DNA of 64,000 bases from Rhodobacteraceae bacterium CCMM004. GTDB taxonomy: Bacteria > Pseudomonadota > Alphaproteobacteria > Rhodobacterales > Rhodobacteraceae. Below, piece by piece: positions 38,088 to 47,400 of the stretch. The notes below the pieces were generated by a model. It was not told the DNA's origin. It did no database searches and was given only the letters and a program-made list of their open reading frames with translations. The position numbers and the translations under genes were made by a program. Position 1 is the first letter of the stretch. Each line of letters opens with the position of its first letter. The stretch covers positions 558,001 through 622,000 of the forward strand of contig RZWH01000001.1 of the NCBI GenBank assembly GCA_004005435.1. Reading direction: 5' to 3'.

Positions 38088-40148
38088 TCAACCGTCGAGC
38101 CGGGTGAGATCGGCCGCCTGCAGGCAGACGGTGCGGATCCGGCTGAGCAGGTTCAGCCGGTTGCGCCGCAGCACGGCGCTGTCGGCATTCACCTGAACCG
38201 CCTCGAAAAAGGCGTCGATCGGCGCACGCAGATCGGCCATGGCCGCCATCGCCGCGGTGACGTCCTCGGCCTCCATCGCCGGGCCGATCCGCGCCTGGGC
38301 CGCGTCGAGCGCGTCGAAGAGCGCGCGCTCTTCGTCCGTCACCGCGAACTTGGCGTCCGCACCGAAGGAGTATTCCACCCCGTCGGCCTCTTCGGCCTGG
38401 GTGAGGATGTTGTTGGCCCGCCGGAACCCCTGCACCAGGTTCTCGCCGTCCTCGGTCTTGAGGAACGCCGCCAGCGCCTCCGCCCGCTTGACCACCAGCG
38501 TCAGGTCGTCCGAGCCGGGCATCGCCAAGACCGCGTCGATCACGTCGTGCCGGATGCCCTCGTCCCGCAGGTGGACCTTGAGCCGGTCGTGGAAGAAGGC
38601 GATGAGGTCGGCCGCCTGGGCGGGCGACAAATTTTCGTCGAAAATTTGCGCCAGCGGCACCCGCAGCCCATTGTCCGTCAGGATGCGGATCACCCCCAAC
38701 GCCGCCCGCCGCAGCGCAAAGGGATCCTTCGACCCCGTGGGCTTTTCGTCGATGGCCCAGAACCCGGCCAGCGTGTCCAACTTGTCGGCCAGCGCCACGG
38801 CCACCGACACCGGCGCGGTCGGCACCGCGTCCGAGGGGCCCAGCGGCGCATAGTGCTCTTCGCAGGCCTCGGGCACGCCGTCGTCGTGGCCGGCGGCGCG
38901 GGCGTAATACTTGCCCATAGTCCCCTGCAACTCGGGGAACTCATAGACCATCTCGGACGCCAGGTCGGCCTTGGCCACCCGCGCCGCCTCGGCCGCCAGG
39001 TCGGGCGGCGCGCCCACGGCCGGGGCGATCTCGCGCGCCAGCGCGGCGATTCGGGCGACGCGGTCGGCCTGGGTGCCGAGTTTGGAATGGAACGTGACTT
39101 GGGCGAGCGGTGCGGCCATCCCCTCCAGCCCCTTCGCCCGGACGGTCCGCAGGTCGTTCTCCCAGAAGAACGCCGCGTCGGCCAGCCGGGCCGCCAGCAC
39201 CCGCGCGTTGCCCGCCAGGATCGTCGCGCCGTCGTCCGCGGTCTCGCGGTTGGCGACTGTTACAAACCGGACAATCCGGCCGGATTTTTTGTCCAAAACG
39301 GAGAAAAACTTTTGATGTTCTCGCATTGAGGTCTGAAGAACCTCAGGGGGCAACTCCAGAAACCGCGCCTCGATCTCGCCCATCAGCGGCACCGGCCACT
39401 CGACCATCCCCGCCACTTCGGCCAGCAGTCCGCGGTCCTCGACCACCTCCAGCCCCGCCGCGAACGCCATCTGCGCGGCCTCATGGGCGATCACCTCGGC
39501 CCGCTCCTCGGCCGACAGGACCACGAAGGCGCGCTTGAGCTTGGCCCGGTAATCCTCGAACGACGTGACCGAAAACGCCCCCGGCGCCATGAAGCGATGG
39601 CCCTCGGTCAGGTCCCCCGCGACGAGGCCGTCGATGTCCAGCGGCACCGCCTCGCTCCCCGCCTCGTCGTGGAGGATGCAGACGATCCGGTGCAGCGGCC
39701 GCACCCAGCGCAAGCTGCCCGTGCCCCAGCGCATGGACTTGGGCCAGGGAAAGTCCCGCACCGCCCGCTCCAGCACCTCCGCCACGATCTCGGCCGCCTC
39801 GCGCCCGGGCCGCGCGATCACGGCATACCAGAATTCCCCTTTTGGCTCAGAACGTTGCTCCAGATCCTCCCGCGCCACGCCGGCGCCACGCAGAAACCCC
39901 TCGACCGCCTTCTCCGGGGCGCCCACTCGCGGTCCCCGCCGCTCCTCCCGGGTGTCGGGCGAGCGGGCAGGCAGCCCCTCGACCGTCAACGCCAACCGCC
40001 GCGGCGTGGCGAAGGCACCAGCAGAGCCATAGGTCAGACCCGCCTCGACCAGGCCCTCGGTTACCAGACGCCGCAGGTCGGCGGCCGCGCGGGTCTGCAT
40101 CCGCGCCGGAATCTCCTCGGAAAACAGTTCGATCAGCAGGTCGGGCAT
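38088..40148 (-). CDS. glyS: Glycyl-tRNA synthetase beta subunit GlyS
   Basis: 686 residues, beta subunit of the alpha2beta2 glycyl-tRNA synthetase; binds tRNA. It begins MPDLLIELFSEEIPARMQ (family signature), with the ATP/HD-like region GKYYARAAGHDDGVPEACEEHY at about 405-426 and an anticodon-binding C-terminus (DRLKVHLRDEGIRHDVIDAVLA). It lies one base downstream of the small membrane protein gene, in the order glyQ - small gene - glyS. A palindrome (CAAATTTT/AAAATTTG, 38628-38648) sits inside the coding sequence. Confidence 0.97.
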   Translation of the reverse strand: MPDLLIELFSEEIPARMQTRAAADLRRLVTEGLVEAGLTYGSAGAFATPRRLALTVEGLPARSPDTREERRGPRVGAPEKAVEGFLRGAGVAREDLEQRSEPKGEFWYAVIARPGREAAEIVAEVLERAVRDFPWPKSMRWGTGSLRWVRPLHRIVCILHDEAGSEAVPLDIDGLVAGDLTEGHRFMAPGAFSVTSFEDYRAKLKRAFVVLSAEERAEVIAHEAAQMAFAAGLEVVEDRGLLAEVAGMVEWPVPLMGEIEARFLELPPEVLQTSMREHQKFFSVLDKKSGRIVRFVTVANRETADDGATILAGNARVLAARLADAAFFWENDLRTVRAKGLEGMAAPLAQVTFHSKLGTQADRVARIAALAREIAPAVGAPPDLAAEAARVAKADLASEMVYEFPELQGTMGKYYARAAGHDDGVPEACEEHYAPLGPSDAVPTAPVSVAVALADKLDTLAGFWAIDEKPTGSKDPFALRRAALGVIRILTDNGLRVPLAQIFDENLSPAQAADLIAFFHDRLKVHLRDEGIRHDVIDAVLAMPGSDDLTLVVKRAEALAAFLKTEDGENLVQGFRRANNILTQAEEADGVEYSFGADAKFAVTDEERALFDALDAAQARIGPAMEAEDVTAAMAAMADLRAPIDAFFEAVQVNADSAVLRRNRLNLLSRIRTVCLQAADLTRLDG

Positions 40149-40149
40149 G

Positions 40150-40668
40150 TCATTCCTCGCGCGGCGGACATTCCTCGCCCACCGGCGAGCCGTCGTAGGC
40201 GGTCTCGCCGCAATTGTTCAGTTGGTGCCAGGCATAGGCGCGCCCGTCGCCGTAGATCGCCACCACCCGGTCGACGCCATAGGCGATATTCTTTTCCCCA
40301 AGAAAAGCAAGGGCTTCGCCCGAGGCCAGGTCGGCCCCGATCCGTGCGGCGTCGAAGCAGTCGAACCAAGGCGGCGCGTTCAGCGGCTCGGGGCGGTCGT
40401 AGGGGGCATAGGTCTCGGTCAGCATCGCCTGGCTCATCGGCACGGTGAAACAGGCGCGGAACCGCAGGGGCGAGCTGTCGGCGTCGATGGCCTCGACCGC
40501 ATCGGCCAGGATCGGCTCGGCCGCGCCGGTGACCATGGGGGTCAGGCGCAGGTCCGTCGCCTCCGCCGAGACCTCGTCGTAGAAGGCGTAGATCTGGAGG
40601 TAATACATCGCCACGCCGGCGATCAGGGCGACGGTCACGATCAGCGCTCCCAGGAGTTTGCCGCTCAC
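40150..40668 (-). CDS. Single-pass membrane protein of unknown function (DUF6446-like) between glyQ and glyS
   Basis: 172 residues with one N-terminal membrane segment ([22 protein letters not shown], about 4-25) and a periplasmic domain holding three cysteines (RACFTVP, WFDCFD, NNCGET). The pattern matches a family of roseobacter proteins found at this position. The start is GTG 40668, overlapping the glyQ stop (GTGA), and the stop is one base from the glyS ATG. The tight spacing implies cotranslation with the synthetase genes; no reason for this is visible. Confidence 0.85.
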   Translation of the reverse strand: MSGKLLGALIVTVALIAGVAMYYLQIYAFYDEVSAEATDLRLTPMVTGAAEPILADAVEAIDADSSPLRFRACFTVPMSQAMLTETYAPYDRPEPLNAPPWFDCFDAARIGADLASGEALAFLGEKNIAYGVDRVVAIYGDGRAYAWHQLNNCGETAYDGSPVGEECPPREE

Positions 40669-41591
40669 GCCGCGTCTGCGGACCAGCCGCCCGCCTCGGT
40701 CTGGACGAAGGCGTCGGCGCAGGCCTTGGCCAGCGTCCGCACCCGCCCGATATAGGCCTGCCGCTCGGTGGGCGAGATCACGCCGCGCGCGTCCAGCAGG
40801 TTGAACAGGTGGCTGGCCTTGATGCACTGGTCGTAGGCCGGCAGCGCCATGACGATGCGGCGGCCCGTCTTGGGGTCCAGCGCGGGCTGCGCCAGGATGC
40901 GCGCGCACTCGGCCTCGGCATCCACGAAGTGCTGGAGCAGCAGGTCGGTGTCGGCCACGTCGAAGTTCCAGCGCGCATACTGCGCCTCGGCCTCGCGAAA
41001 GATGTCGCCATAGGTCAGCGGGATCGGGCTGCCCGGCGGGTTGAACGGCATGGCGTTGCCGTCGTCATGGCCGAGGACATACATCGCCAGCCGCTCCAGC
41101 CCGTAGGTCAGCTCGCCCGAGACGGGGCGGCAGTCGTATCCGCCCACCTGCTGGAAATAGGTGAACTGGCTGACCTCCATGCCGTCGCACCAGACCTCCC
41201 AGCCCAGGCCCCAGGCGCCCAGGGTCGGGCTCTCCCAGTCGTCCTCGACGAAGCGGATGTCGTGCAGGTCGGCGTCGATGCCGATGGCCTTGAGCGAGCC
41301 GAGGTAGAGATCCTGGAGGTTCGGGGGCGACGGTTTGATGATCACCTGAAATTGATAATAGTGCTGCCAGCGGTTCGGGCTGTCGCCATAGCGCCCGTCG
41401 GTGGGACGGCGCGAGGGCTGAACATAGGCCGCGGCCCATGGGGTGTCGCCCAGGGCGCGCAGCGTGGTCGCGGGGTGGAACGTGCCTGCGCCCACTTCCA
41501 TGTCATAGGGTTGCAGGATGGCACAGCCGGCCTCGGCCCAATAGGCCTGGAGCGCCAGGACGATATCCTGGAAACAGCGCGGCGTGGTCAT
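40665..41591 (-). CDS. glyQ: Glycyl-tRNA synthetase alpha subunit GlyQ
   Basis: 308 residues, catalytic (class II) alpha subunit activating glycine. Conserved elements are [37 protein letters not shown]-type sequence at the N-terminus, [19 protein letters not shown] (motif 2 region) at about 55-73, and GLERLAMYV (motif 3) near 187. First of the glyQ - membrane protein - glyS unit; divergent from the pseudoprotease gene across about 180 bp. Confidence 0.97.
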   Translation of the reverse strand: MTTPRCFQDIVLALQAYWAEAGCAILQPYDMEVGAGTFHPATTLRALGDTPWAAAYVQPSRRPTDGRYGDSPNRWQHYYQFQVIIKPSPPNLQDLYLGSLKAIGIDADLHDIRFVEDDWESPTLGAWGLGWEVWCDGMEVSQFTYFQQVGGYDCRPVSGELTYGLERLAMYVLGHDDGNAMPFNPPGSPIPLTYGDIFREAEAQYARWNFDVADTDLLLQHFVDAEAECARILAQPALDPKTGRRIVMALPAYDQCIKASHLFNLLDARGVISPTERQAYIGRVRTLAKACADAFVQTEAGGWSADAA

Positions 41592-41774
41592 CGGGCGGGT
41601 CCCTGGGTGGCGCGGCCGGTCGGCCCCGGCGCAACGGCGCGACCCTCATAGGCAGAAGGGCAACAAGGGTCAATCGCGCCCCATTGCCGCCTGGGGGTTT
41701 CTTGACCTTTCCGAGGTTTTCCCTTGGATAAGGCGAAATGGGCCGCGAGGGTGCGATCAGTGAGTAACACGACG

Positions 41775-43574
41775 ATGAGACTGCGCGCGGCCGGATGGCT
41801 GGTGTCGGTGGCGATAGCGCTGACGTGGGCCGGTGGCGCCGCCATGGCGCAACAGCAGGTTTGGTTGCAGATCGAGGCGCAGCCGGGCCTGACCCGCGCG
41901 CAGCAGGCGGCCAGCCGCTATGCCCAGCGCCTGCCGGACGTGAGCGGGTTCCGCCTGGGCTCGACCAACTGGTATGCCATCGCTCTGGGGCCCTATGGCG
42001 AGGACGAGGCGGCCGGCGTGCGACAGCAGCTCCGGGCGCAGAGGCTGATCCCCGCCGACAGCTTTACCACCGACGGCGCAAGCTTTCGGCAAAGGTTCTG
42101 GCCGCTGGGCTCGGACACCGCGGCCGTCGAGACGCCGCCGGCGACGGCCGCCCCCCTCGACGAGACCCCCACGCCTGACGCCGCCGAGCCCGCCGACACA
42201 GCGGCCGAGCCCGCCGACACCGCCGCCGCCCCCGCGCCGCCGCCGCCGGACGAGACCCCGGCCGAGGCGCGCCGGTCGGAGCGGACGCTCACCGCGGAGG
42301 AGCGTCGCGCGCTCCAGATCGCGCTGCAATGGGAGGGCTATTACACAGCCGCCATCGACGGCGCCTTCGGCCGCGGCACCCGCGCGGCCATGGCCGCCTG
42401 GCAGGAGGCACAGGGCTATGACGCCACCGGTGTCCTGACCACCGGGCAGCGGCGCGAGCTGCTGGCCGCCTACAACGCGGTGCTCGACGGGATCGGGATG
42501 CGCGTGGTGCGCGACGATACCGCCGGGATCGAGGTGCAGATGCCCACCGAGCTGGTGCGCTTCGACCGCTACGAGCCGCCATTCGCCCATTACGAGGGCG
42601 TCGACCCCAACGCGCCCTACCGTGTGCTGCTGATCAGCCAGGAGGGCGACCGGGCCACCCTGCACGGCCTCTACGACATCATGCAGACCCTGGCGATCGT
42701 GCCCGAGACCGGCGCGCGCGAGAAACGCGACCGCAACTTCACACTGGTCGGCGAGGGCCGCGACTTTGTCAGCCAGACAGAGGCGATGGTGCGCGACGGC
42801 ACGGTCAAGGGATTCACCCTCATCTGGCCACGCGACGACGAGCGGCGGCGCACCCGAGTGATCAACGCGATGATGGACAGCTTCGTCGCGCTGCCCGGTC
42901 AAGTGCTGGACGACGTAGCGCCGGGCGAGGAGCAGAGCATCGACCTGCTTGCGGGGTTGGAGATCCGCCGGCCGGAGGTGTCGCGCTCGGGCTTCTACGT
43001 CTCGCCCAGGGGCGAGGTGCTGACCACCGCCGACGCTGTGGCCGCCTGCGGACGGATCACGCTGAACGAAGAGATCGAGGCGACCGTGGCGGCACGCGAC
43101 GCCGCCTCCGGGCTGGCGCTCCTCCGGCCGTCCCAGGCCCTGGCGCCGCGCAGCTATGCGCGGTTCCTGGTCGAGGTGCCGCGGCTCCAGTCCAAGGTCG
43201 TGCTGGCGGGCTACTCCTATGAGGGGATCCTGGGCGCGCCGTCGCTGACCTACGGAGCGCTGGCCGATCTGCGCGGGCTCGACGGGGACGAGCGGATCAA
43301 ACGCTTCGACCTGGAAGCGCGCGACGGCGACGCGGGCGGTCCGATCTTGGACGAATCCGGCGCCGTCATGGGGATGATGCTGCCTCGCACCGGCGACGGC
43401 GCACGCGACCTGCCCGCCACGGTCAGCTTCGCCGCGGATGTCGAGACGATATCGACCTTCCTCGGCGGCGCGGGCGTGACTCCGGCGGCCGCCGACCGTG
43501 GCCCACGCCTGGCCCAGGCCGACCTGAACCGGCTCGCGGGCGAGATGACCGTTCTGGTCGGCTGTTGGGAGTGA
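41775..43574 (+). CDS. Secreted trypsin-like pseudoprotease with SPOR-like and peptidoglycan-binding domains
   Basis: 599 residues, exported by a signal peptide ending GGAAMA at about 25. Order: SPOR-like region (about 28-115), Pro/Ala/Asp-rich linker (120-170), PG_binding_1 domain (ALQWEGYYTAAIDGAFGRGTR, about 172-236), then a trypsin-like fold at about 405-560. The three catalytic positions look lost: GDSGGP is GDAGGP (near 518), the His of the usual TNxHVV is replaced in TTADAVAACG, and the Asp before ALL is Gly in ASGLALL. It therefore probably binds cell wall or partners rather than cutting them. I start at ATG 41775; GTG 41760 is possible. Confidence 0.82.
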   Translation: MRLRAAGWLVSVAIALTWAGGAAMAQQQVWLQIEAQPGLTRAQQAASRYAQRLPDVSGFRLGSTNWYAIALGPYGEDEAAGVRQQLRAQRLIPADSFTTDGASFRQRFWPLGSDTAAVETPPATAAPLDETPTPDAAEPADTAAEPADTAAAPAPPPPDETPAEARRSERTLTAEERRALQIALQWEGYYTAAIDGAFGRGTRAAMAAWQEAQGYDATGVLTTGQRRELLAAYNAVLDGIGMRVVRDDTAGIEVQMPTELVRFDRYEPPFAHYEGVDPNAPYRVLLISQEGDRATLHGLYDIMQTLAIVPETGAREKRDRNFTLVGEGRDFVSQTEAMVRDGTVKGFTLIWPRDDERRRTRVINAMMDSFVALPGQVLDDVAPGEEQSIDLLAGLEIRRPEVSRSGFYVSPRGEVLTTADAVAACGRITLNEEIEATVAARDAASGLALLRPSQALAPRSYARFLVEVPRLQSKVVLAGYSYEGILGAPSLTYGALADLRGLDGDERIKRFDLEARDGDAGGPILDESGAVMGMMLPRTGDGARDLPATVSFAADVETISTFLGGAGVTPAAADRGPRLAQADLNRLAGEMTVLVGCWE

Positions 43575-43587
43575 GGGGGGTAGGTCC

Positions 43588-44043
43588 ATGCCGATGCCCT
43601 GGACCTATCGCCACGCCTCGCGCGAGTTCCGCGCGTTCCTCGACGACGTCAAGGACCGGACCGGCCTGACCTCGGACAACATGGCCTATACGGCGGTGGA
43701 CGGCGTGTTCCGCACCTTCCGCCGCCGCCTGACGGCCGACGAGGCGCTGGTCTTTGCCGGGGTGCTGCCGTCGGTGCTGCGGGCGATCTTCGTCCAGGAG
43801 TGGACGCCGGGGGCGCCGGTGCCCTTTGCCTCCCGGGACGAGATGACGCGGGAGGCGCAGGCGCTGCGCCGCAACCACAACCTCACCCCCGACGCCGCCA
43901 TCGAAGCCACCGCTTGGGCGCTGCGCCGGTCGGTGCGGCAGGCGGAACTGGACCGGGTGCTGGCCCGGCTGCCCGAGGGATCGACGGCCTTCTGGCACGT
44001 CGAGGTGGCCGATCCGTCCGAGCTGGACCAGCGGATCGTGTAA
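43588..44043 (+). CDS. DUF2267 domain protein
   Basis: 151 residues beginning MPMPWTYRHASREFRAFLDDVKDRTGLTSD, a helical domain repeated twice in DUF2267 proteins (AYTAVDGVFRTFRRRLTADEALVFAGVLPSVLRAIF at about 33-68). No enzymatic motif is visible. It starts 13 bases after the pseudoprotease gene with a GA/G-rich ribosome-binding site, so the two are probably cotranscribed. It is convergent with trkH, only 2 bases separating the stops. Confidence 0.85.
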   Translation: MPMPWTYRHASREFRAFLDDVKDRTGLTSDNMAYTAVDGVFRTFRRRLTADEALVFAGVLPSVLRAIFVQEWTPGAPVPFASRDEMTREAQALRRNHNLTPDAAIEATAWALRRSVRQAELDRVLARLPEGSTAFWHVEVADPSELDQRIV

Positions 44044-44045
44044 GT

Positions 44046-45494
44046 TCAGGCGCGCCAGAACTTGACCGTGAACAGAACGTAGACCGCCATCAGCTCCAGC
44101 CGCCCGATCAGCATCCCGACGATCAACAGCCACTTGGCCGTGTCGTTCAGCGCGCCGAAATTGCCCGCAGGCCCGATGATCGGGCCGAGCCCGGGACCGA
44201 TATTGGCGATGGCCGCCGCCGCCCCTGACAGCGACGTGGTAAAGTCGAGCCCCGTCATCCCCAGCGCCACCGACAGCACCCCGAGCGACACGATGAACAG
44301 GACGAAGAACGCCATGACCGAGCTCAGCACGTCCTCGCTCACCGGGCGGCCGTCGAACCGCGGCGGCACCACCGCGTTCGGGGAATAGAGCCGCCGGATC
44401 TGCGCGCCGATGGCCGACATCAAGATCTGGTAGCGGAAGACCTTGATCGAACAGCAGGTCGACCCGGCGCAGCCGCCGATCAGCCCGATGCAGAAGAACA
44501 CGACCATCGCGAAGGCGCCCCAGAGCTGGTAGTCGACGCTGGCATATCCCGTGCCCGAGGTGATCGAGACGACGTTGAACAGCGCCTCGCGGAACGCGGG
44601 CTCCACCGCCCGCTCCAGAGCCAGCATCTGATAGACGGTCAGACCGAGGATCGCCACCGCGAGCAGGGCGAGAAAGCTGCGCACCTGGGTGTCCGACAGG
44701 ATCGGCCGCGAGGCGCCCGCGATCAACTGGATGTAGCGGACGAACGGCAGGCTGGCCAAGATCATGAACACCGACGCCATGTACTCCGGCGCGCCCTGGA
44801 ACGCGCCGAAGGAGGCGTCGGTGGTGGAAAAGCCGCCGGTCGAGATCGTCGTCAGCGCATGGTTGATCGCGTCGAAGCTGGACAGGCCCAGCCCGAGATA
44901 GGTCAGAAAGCACACGAAGGTCAGCCCGACATAGATCCAGCTGATCTGGCTGGCGATCTCGGCGGCGCGGGGCAGGATTTTACCCATCGTGTCGAACGCC
45001 TCGGAGCGGAAGATCTGCATCCCCCCGACCCGCAGTTCGGGCAGGAACACCATGGCGACGACGATGATCCCGATTCCGCCGAACCATTGCAGCATCGACC
45101 GCCACAGGAGGAGGCCCGCCGGCAACTCGTCGAGCCCCGAGAACACCGTGGCGCCGGTGGTGGTGAGGCCCGACATCGCCTCGAACAGCGCGTCGACCGT
45201 GCGCGCCCCGGTGGCGCCCAGCACGAAGGGCAGCGCACCGAAGAGCGGCAGCGCCAGCCACACCGTGACGGTGAGCAGAAAGGTTTGCTGGAGCGACAGG
45301 GCGCGCGAGACGCCGTTGGCGCAGGCCAGCGCGATCAGCCCGCCCGACAGCGTGGTCACGATCACCGATTGCAGGAACACGGGCCAGTGGCCGTTGCCGT
45401 TGCTCCAATCGACCAGGAGCGGCACCGTCATCGCCGCGCCGAGGGCCGCCACCAGGAGACCGATCACATATCCGACGGGGCGGAGGTCGAGCAT
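44046..45494 (-). CDS. trkH: Trk-type potassium transporter TrkH
   Basis: 482-residue K+ channel-like subunit of the SKT family. The four selectivity loops are visible: SGLTTTGATVF, TTISTGGFSTTD, ITSGTGYAS and AIANIGPGLG, each with the conserved Gly. It partners with a cytosolic NAD-binding TrkA that is not in this window. With the Mrp antiporter this adds to the cation-homeostasis genes here. Confidence 0.95.
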   Translation of the reverse strand: MLDLRPVGYVIGLLVAALGAAMTVPLLVDWSNGNGHWPVFLQSVIVTTLSGGLIALACANGVSRALSLQQTFLLTVTVWLALPLFGALPFVLGATGARTVDALFEAMSGLTTTGATVFSGLDELPAGLLLWRSMLQWFGGIGIIVVAMVFLPELRVGGMQIFRSEAFDTMGKILPRAAEIASQISWIYVGLTFVCFLTYLGLGLSSFDAINHALTTISTGGFSTTDASFGAFQGAPEYMASVFMILASLPFVRYIQLIAGASRPILSDTQVRSFLALLAVAILGLTVYQMLALERAVEPAFREALFNVVSITSGTGYASVDYQLWGAFAMVVFFCIGLIGGCAGSTCCSIKVFRYQILMSAIGAQIRRLYSPNAVVPPRFDGRPVSEDVLSSVMAFFVLFIVSLGVLSVALGMTGLDFTTSLSGAAAAIANIGPGLGPIIGPAGNFGALNDTAKWLLIVGMLIGRLELMAVYVLFTVKFWRA

Positions 45495-45573
45495 GAGGCC
45501 GAGGCTTGGCCGCCCGCCCCGCCCCTGTCAACCCGGCCCGTGGCCCCAGCCCGCCGGGTCGGGGACTCGGGGC

Positions 45574-46149
45574 TCAGCTGTCGTTGTAGGCCGCCTCCCG
45601 CGCCGCGGCCTCGGGGCGCGTGACGGGGGCGACGGGGCGGCCCTCGGCGTCGAAGAACGGCGTGCGTCGACGACCGCCGCGCAACAAGGTGCCGACGGTG
45701 CGCCCGGCGAAGGCGGCGATCACTCGCGGCAGGCTGCCCACGGTTTCGACCGGCCCCGTCGCGCCGCCGCGGTTCACCGTCGCCACCACCGGTCCCGCAA
45801 CGCCGGGCGGCTGGAACCCGGCGACGGGCAGGGTCGCGAAGGGCACGGCGCGGGTCGGCATGGTGATCGCCACGGGCGCGCCGCAGCATGCCGCATACCA
45901 GCGAAACGGGCCCTTGCTCGTCAGCCGCTCGGCCCGCAGGTGCTCGGTCCCGCGCAGCAGGCGCAGACGGTCGGGCACGGTCTGGTAGAGCCCGATGCCG
46001 CCGCTGGCATCCAGCGTCTCCTCGGCCCCGTGCAGCCGCGCCCACGCCCGGCAGTCCCGGCAATAGCATTGCAGATGCGCGCCGCCTTGCGGCACGCCAG
46101 AGACCTCCAGGGCGGTGGCGCCGCAGCGGCAGGTCCAGGTCGCCGTCAT
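45574..46149 (-). CDS. GFA/CENP-V-like zinc protein (DUF6151-like)
   Basis: 191 residues. The N-terminus MTATWTCRCGATALEVSG and following CYCRDCRAWARLHG carry the cysteine pattern of glutathione-dependent formaldehyde-activating (GFA) proteins, and AACCGAPVA supplies further cysteines, so it probably binds zinc. The C-terminal half (TVGTLLRGGRRRTPFFDAEGRPV) differs from classical GFA. Function unknown. It lies between trkH (80-bp gap) and folE2 (65-bp gap), all on the minus strand. Confidence 0.8.
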   Translation of the reverse strand: MTATWTCRCGATALEVSGVPQGGAHLQCYCRDCRAWARLHGAEETLDASGGIGLYQTVPDRLRLLRGTEHLRAERLTSKGPFRWYAACCGAPVAITMPTRAVPFATLPVAGFQPPGVAGPVVATVNRGGATGPVETVGSLPRVIAAFAGRTVGTLLRGGRRRTPFFDAEGRPVAPVTRPEAAAREAAYNDS

Positions 46150-46214
46150 TCTCGCCTCCTTTGCGCGTCGCCCGCAACTTGCCACAGGCGACGGCGAGGT
46201 GCGAGGCCGCTGGC

Positions 46215-47318
46215 TCAGCCGGTGTGGTAGAGCCCGGCAAAGAGCGCCGGATCGAGGCTCTCCGAAACGAAGGTGTCGCCCTGGGTCAGCACCGCCACCG
46301 CGTCGTGACTGTGCAGGCTCTCCTGATGGCTGGCCACGACGCAGAAATCCCCGACCCGGGCATCCGCATCCAGCGCGGCGGCAAAGAGGCGGGCGGCGTC
46401 CTCGACAAAGACCGGGTTGGCCGCGTTCAGCTCGGCAAAGGCCTGTTCGTCCTCGCGTTTGACCATCACCTGGGTCTCGGTGACGACCGCACCGCGCGCC
46501 AGGTCGACGGCGTCCTCCAGGGCCATCTCCGGCGCCGCCGGGTCTAGCGCCATGGAGAGCCGCGCCACCGACCGCTGCGAATGCGGTGTGGCGAGCTGCC
46601 CGCGGGTGCGGCGCGCGTGCTCGCTCAGTTCCAGCGAGCACGGGCAGGTCGAGGAGTAGACGTAGTCGAGATGCAGCAGGCGGAGGCGCCGCCCGGCCGT
46701 CTCGACCACCTCCAGCGTCATGTCGTAATATTGCCAGCCGGAAAGACCCGAGCGCAGGCTCTGCTGCCTGAGCGGCAGCGACACCCGCATGGCCAGCCGC
46801 GCGTCGAGGCTGTCGAGGTCGGCCAGGTAGGCGTCGAGCGTTCGCTCCATCACCGCGAATCCGGTCGTCTCTTCTGCGCTGACGTAGAAGCTGCGCATGA
46901 TGCGGGACATGTTGATGCCCTTCTTCTCGGCCTCCAGGCTAACGGTGCCGGTCACCGAGGTCTCCAGCGTCACCGTCTCGCCGCCGCGCAGGGCATAGCG
47001 GATCGGCAGGCGAAAGTTCGAGATGCCCACGTGCTCGATCCGGCGGCGCGCACCAGCGATCAGCGAAGCGGGCCCGTTCTGGAGATCGGGCAGCGTGGCG
47101 CGATAGGCGGCGTCGGCGACGAACCCCTCGGGATAGGCGCGGTCCAGGACGGGATAGGCCGCGGGCGCCGCGCCGGGGACCAACCCGGCCGCCTCGGGGC
47201 CCAGCGCCGCGACCTCGGCGGGATCGGCGCTGGCCGCCCACCGCCGCAGCGTCGCCAGAGCCTCCGCCGCGGTCTCGGCATCGGGGGCGGCGGTCAGATC
47301 TTTGGAATGCACGTTCAT
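46215..47318 (-). CDS. folE2: GTP cyclohydrolase FolE2
   Basis: 367 residues, type IB GTP cyclohydrolase producing dihydroneopterin triphosphate for folate. It is the metal-flexible alternative to zinc-dependent FolE. The catalytic Cys is in SSTCPCSLELSEH at about 224-236; GISNFRLPIRYA and LPLRQQSLRSGLSGWQYYDM precede it. Many bacteria place folE2 under Zur; I see no convincing Zur box in the 82 bp upstream, and a standard folE is not in the window. It feeds the same pathway as folB and folP at 32602-34532. Confidence 0.95.
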   Translation of the reverse strand: MNVHSKDLTAAPDAETAAEALATLRRWAASADPAEVAALGPEAAGLVPGAAPAAYPVLDRAYPEGFVADAAYRATLPDLQNGPASLIAGARRRIEHVGISNFRLPIRYALRGGETVTLETSVTGTVSLEAEKKGINMSRIMRSFYVSAEETTGFAVMERTLDAYLADLDSLDARLAMRVSLPLRQQSLRSGLSGWQYYDMTLEVVETAGRRLRLLHLDYVYSSTCPCSLELSEHARRTRGQLATPHSQRSVARLSMALDPAAPEMALEDAVDLARGAVVTETQVMVKREDEQAFAELNAANPVFVEDAARLFAAALDADARVGDFCVVASHQESLHSHDAVAVLTQGDTFVSESLDPALFAGLYHTG

Positions 47319-47400
47319 CTCAAGGGCCCTCTTCCCTCGGGGAACACCAGACCGTCGATATAGGCGCAGGGCGGCTGCCGTCCAACTGCGCCCCACCCGG

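Noticed and set aside
47319-47400. Zur box before folE2
   Set aside because: No palindromic AT-rich site of the expected type in the 82-bp gap.
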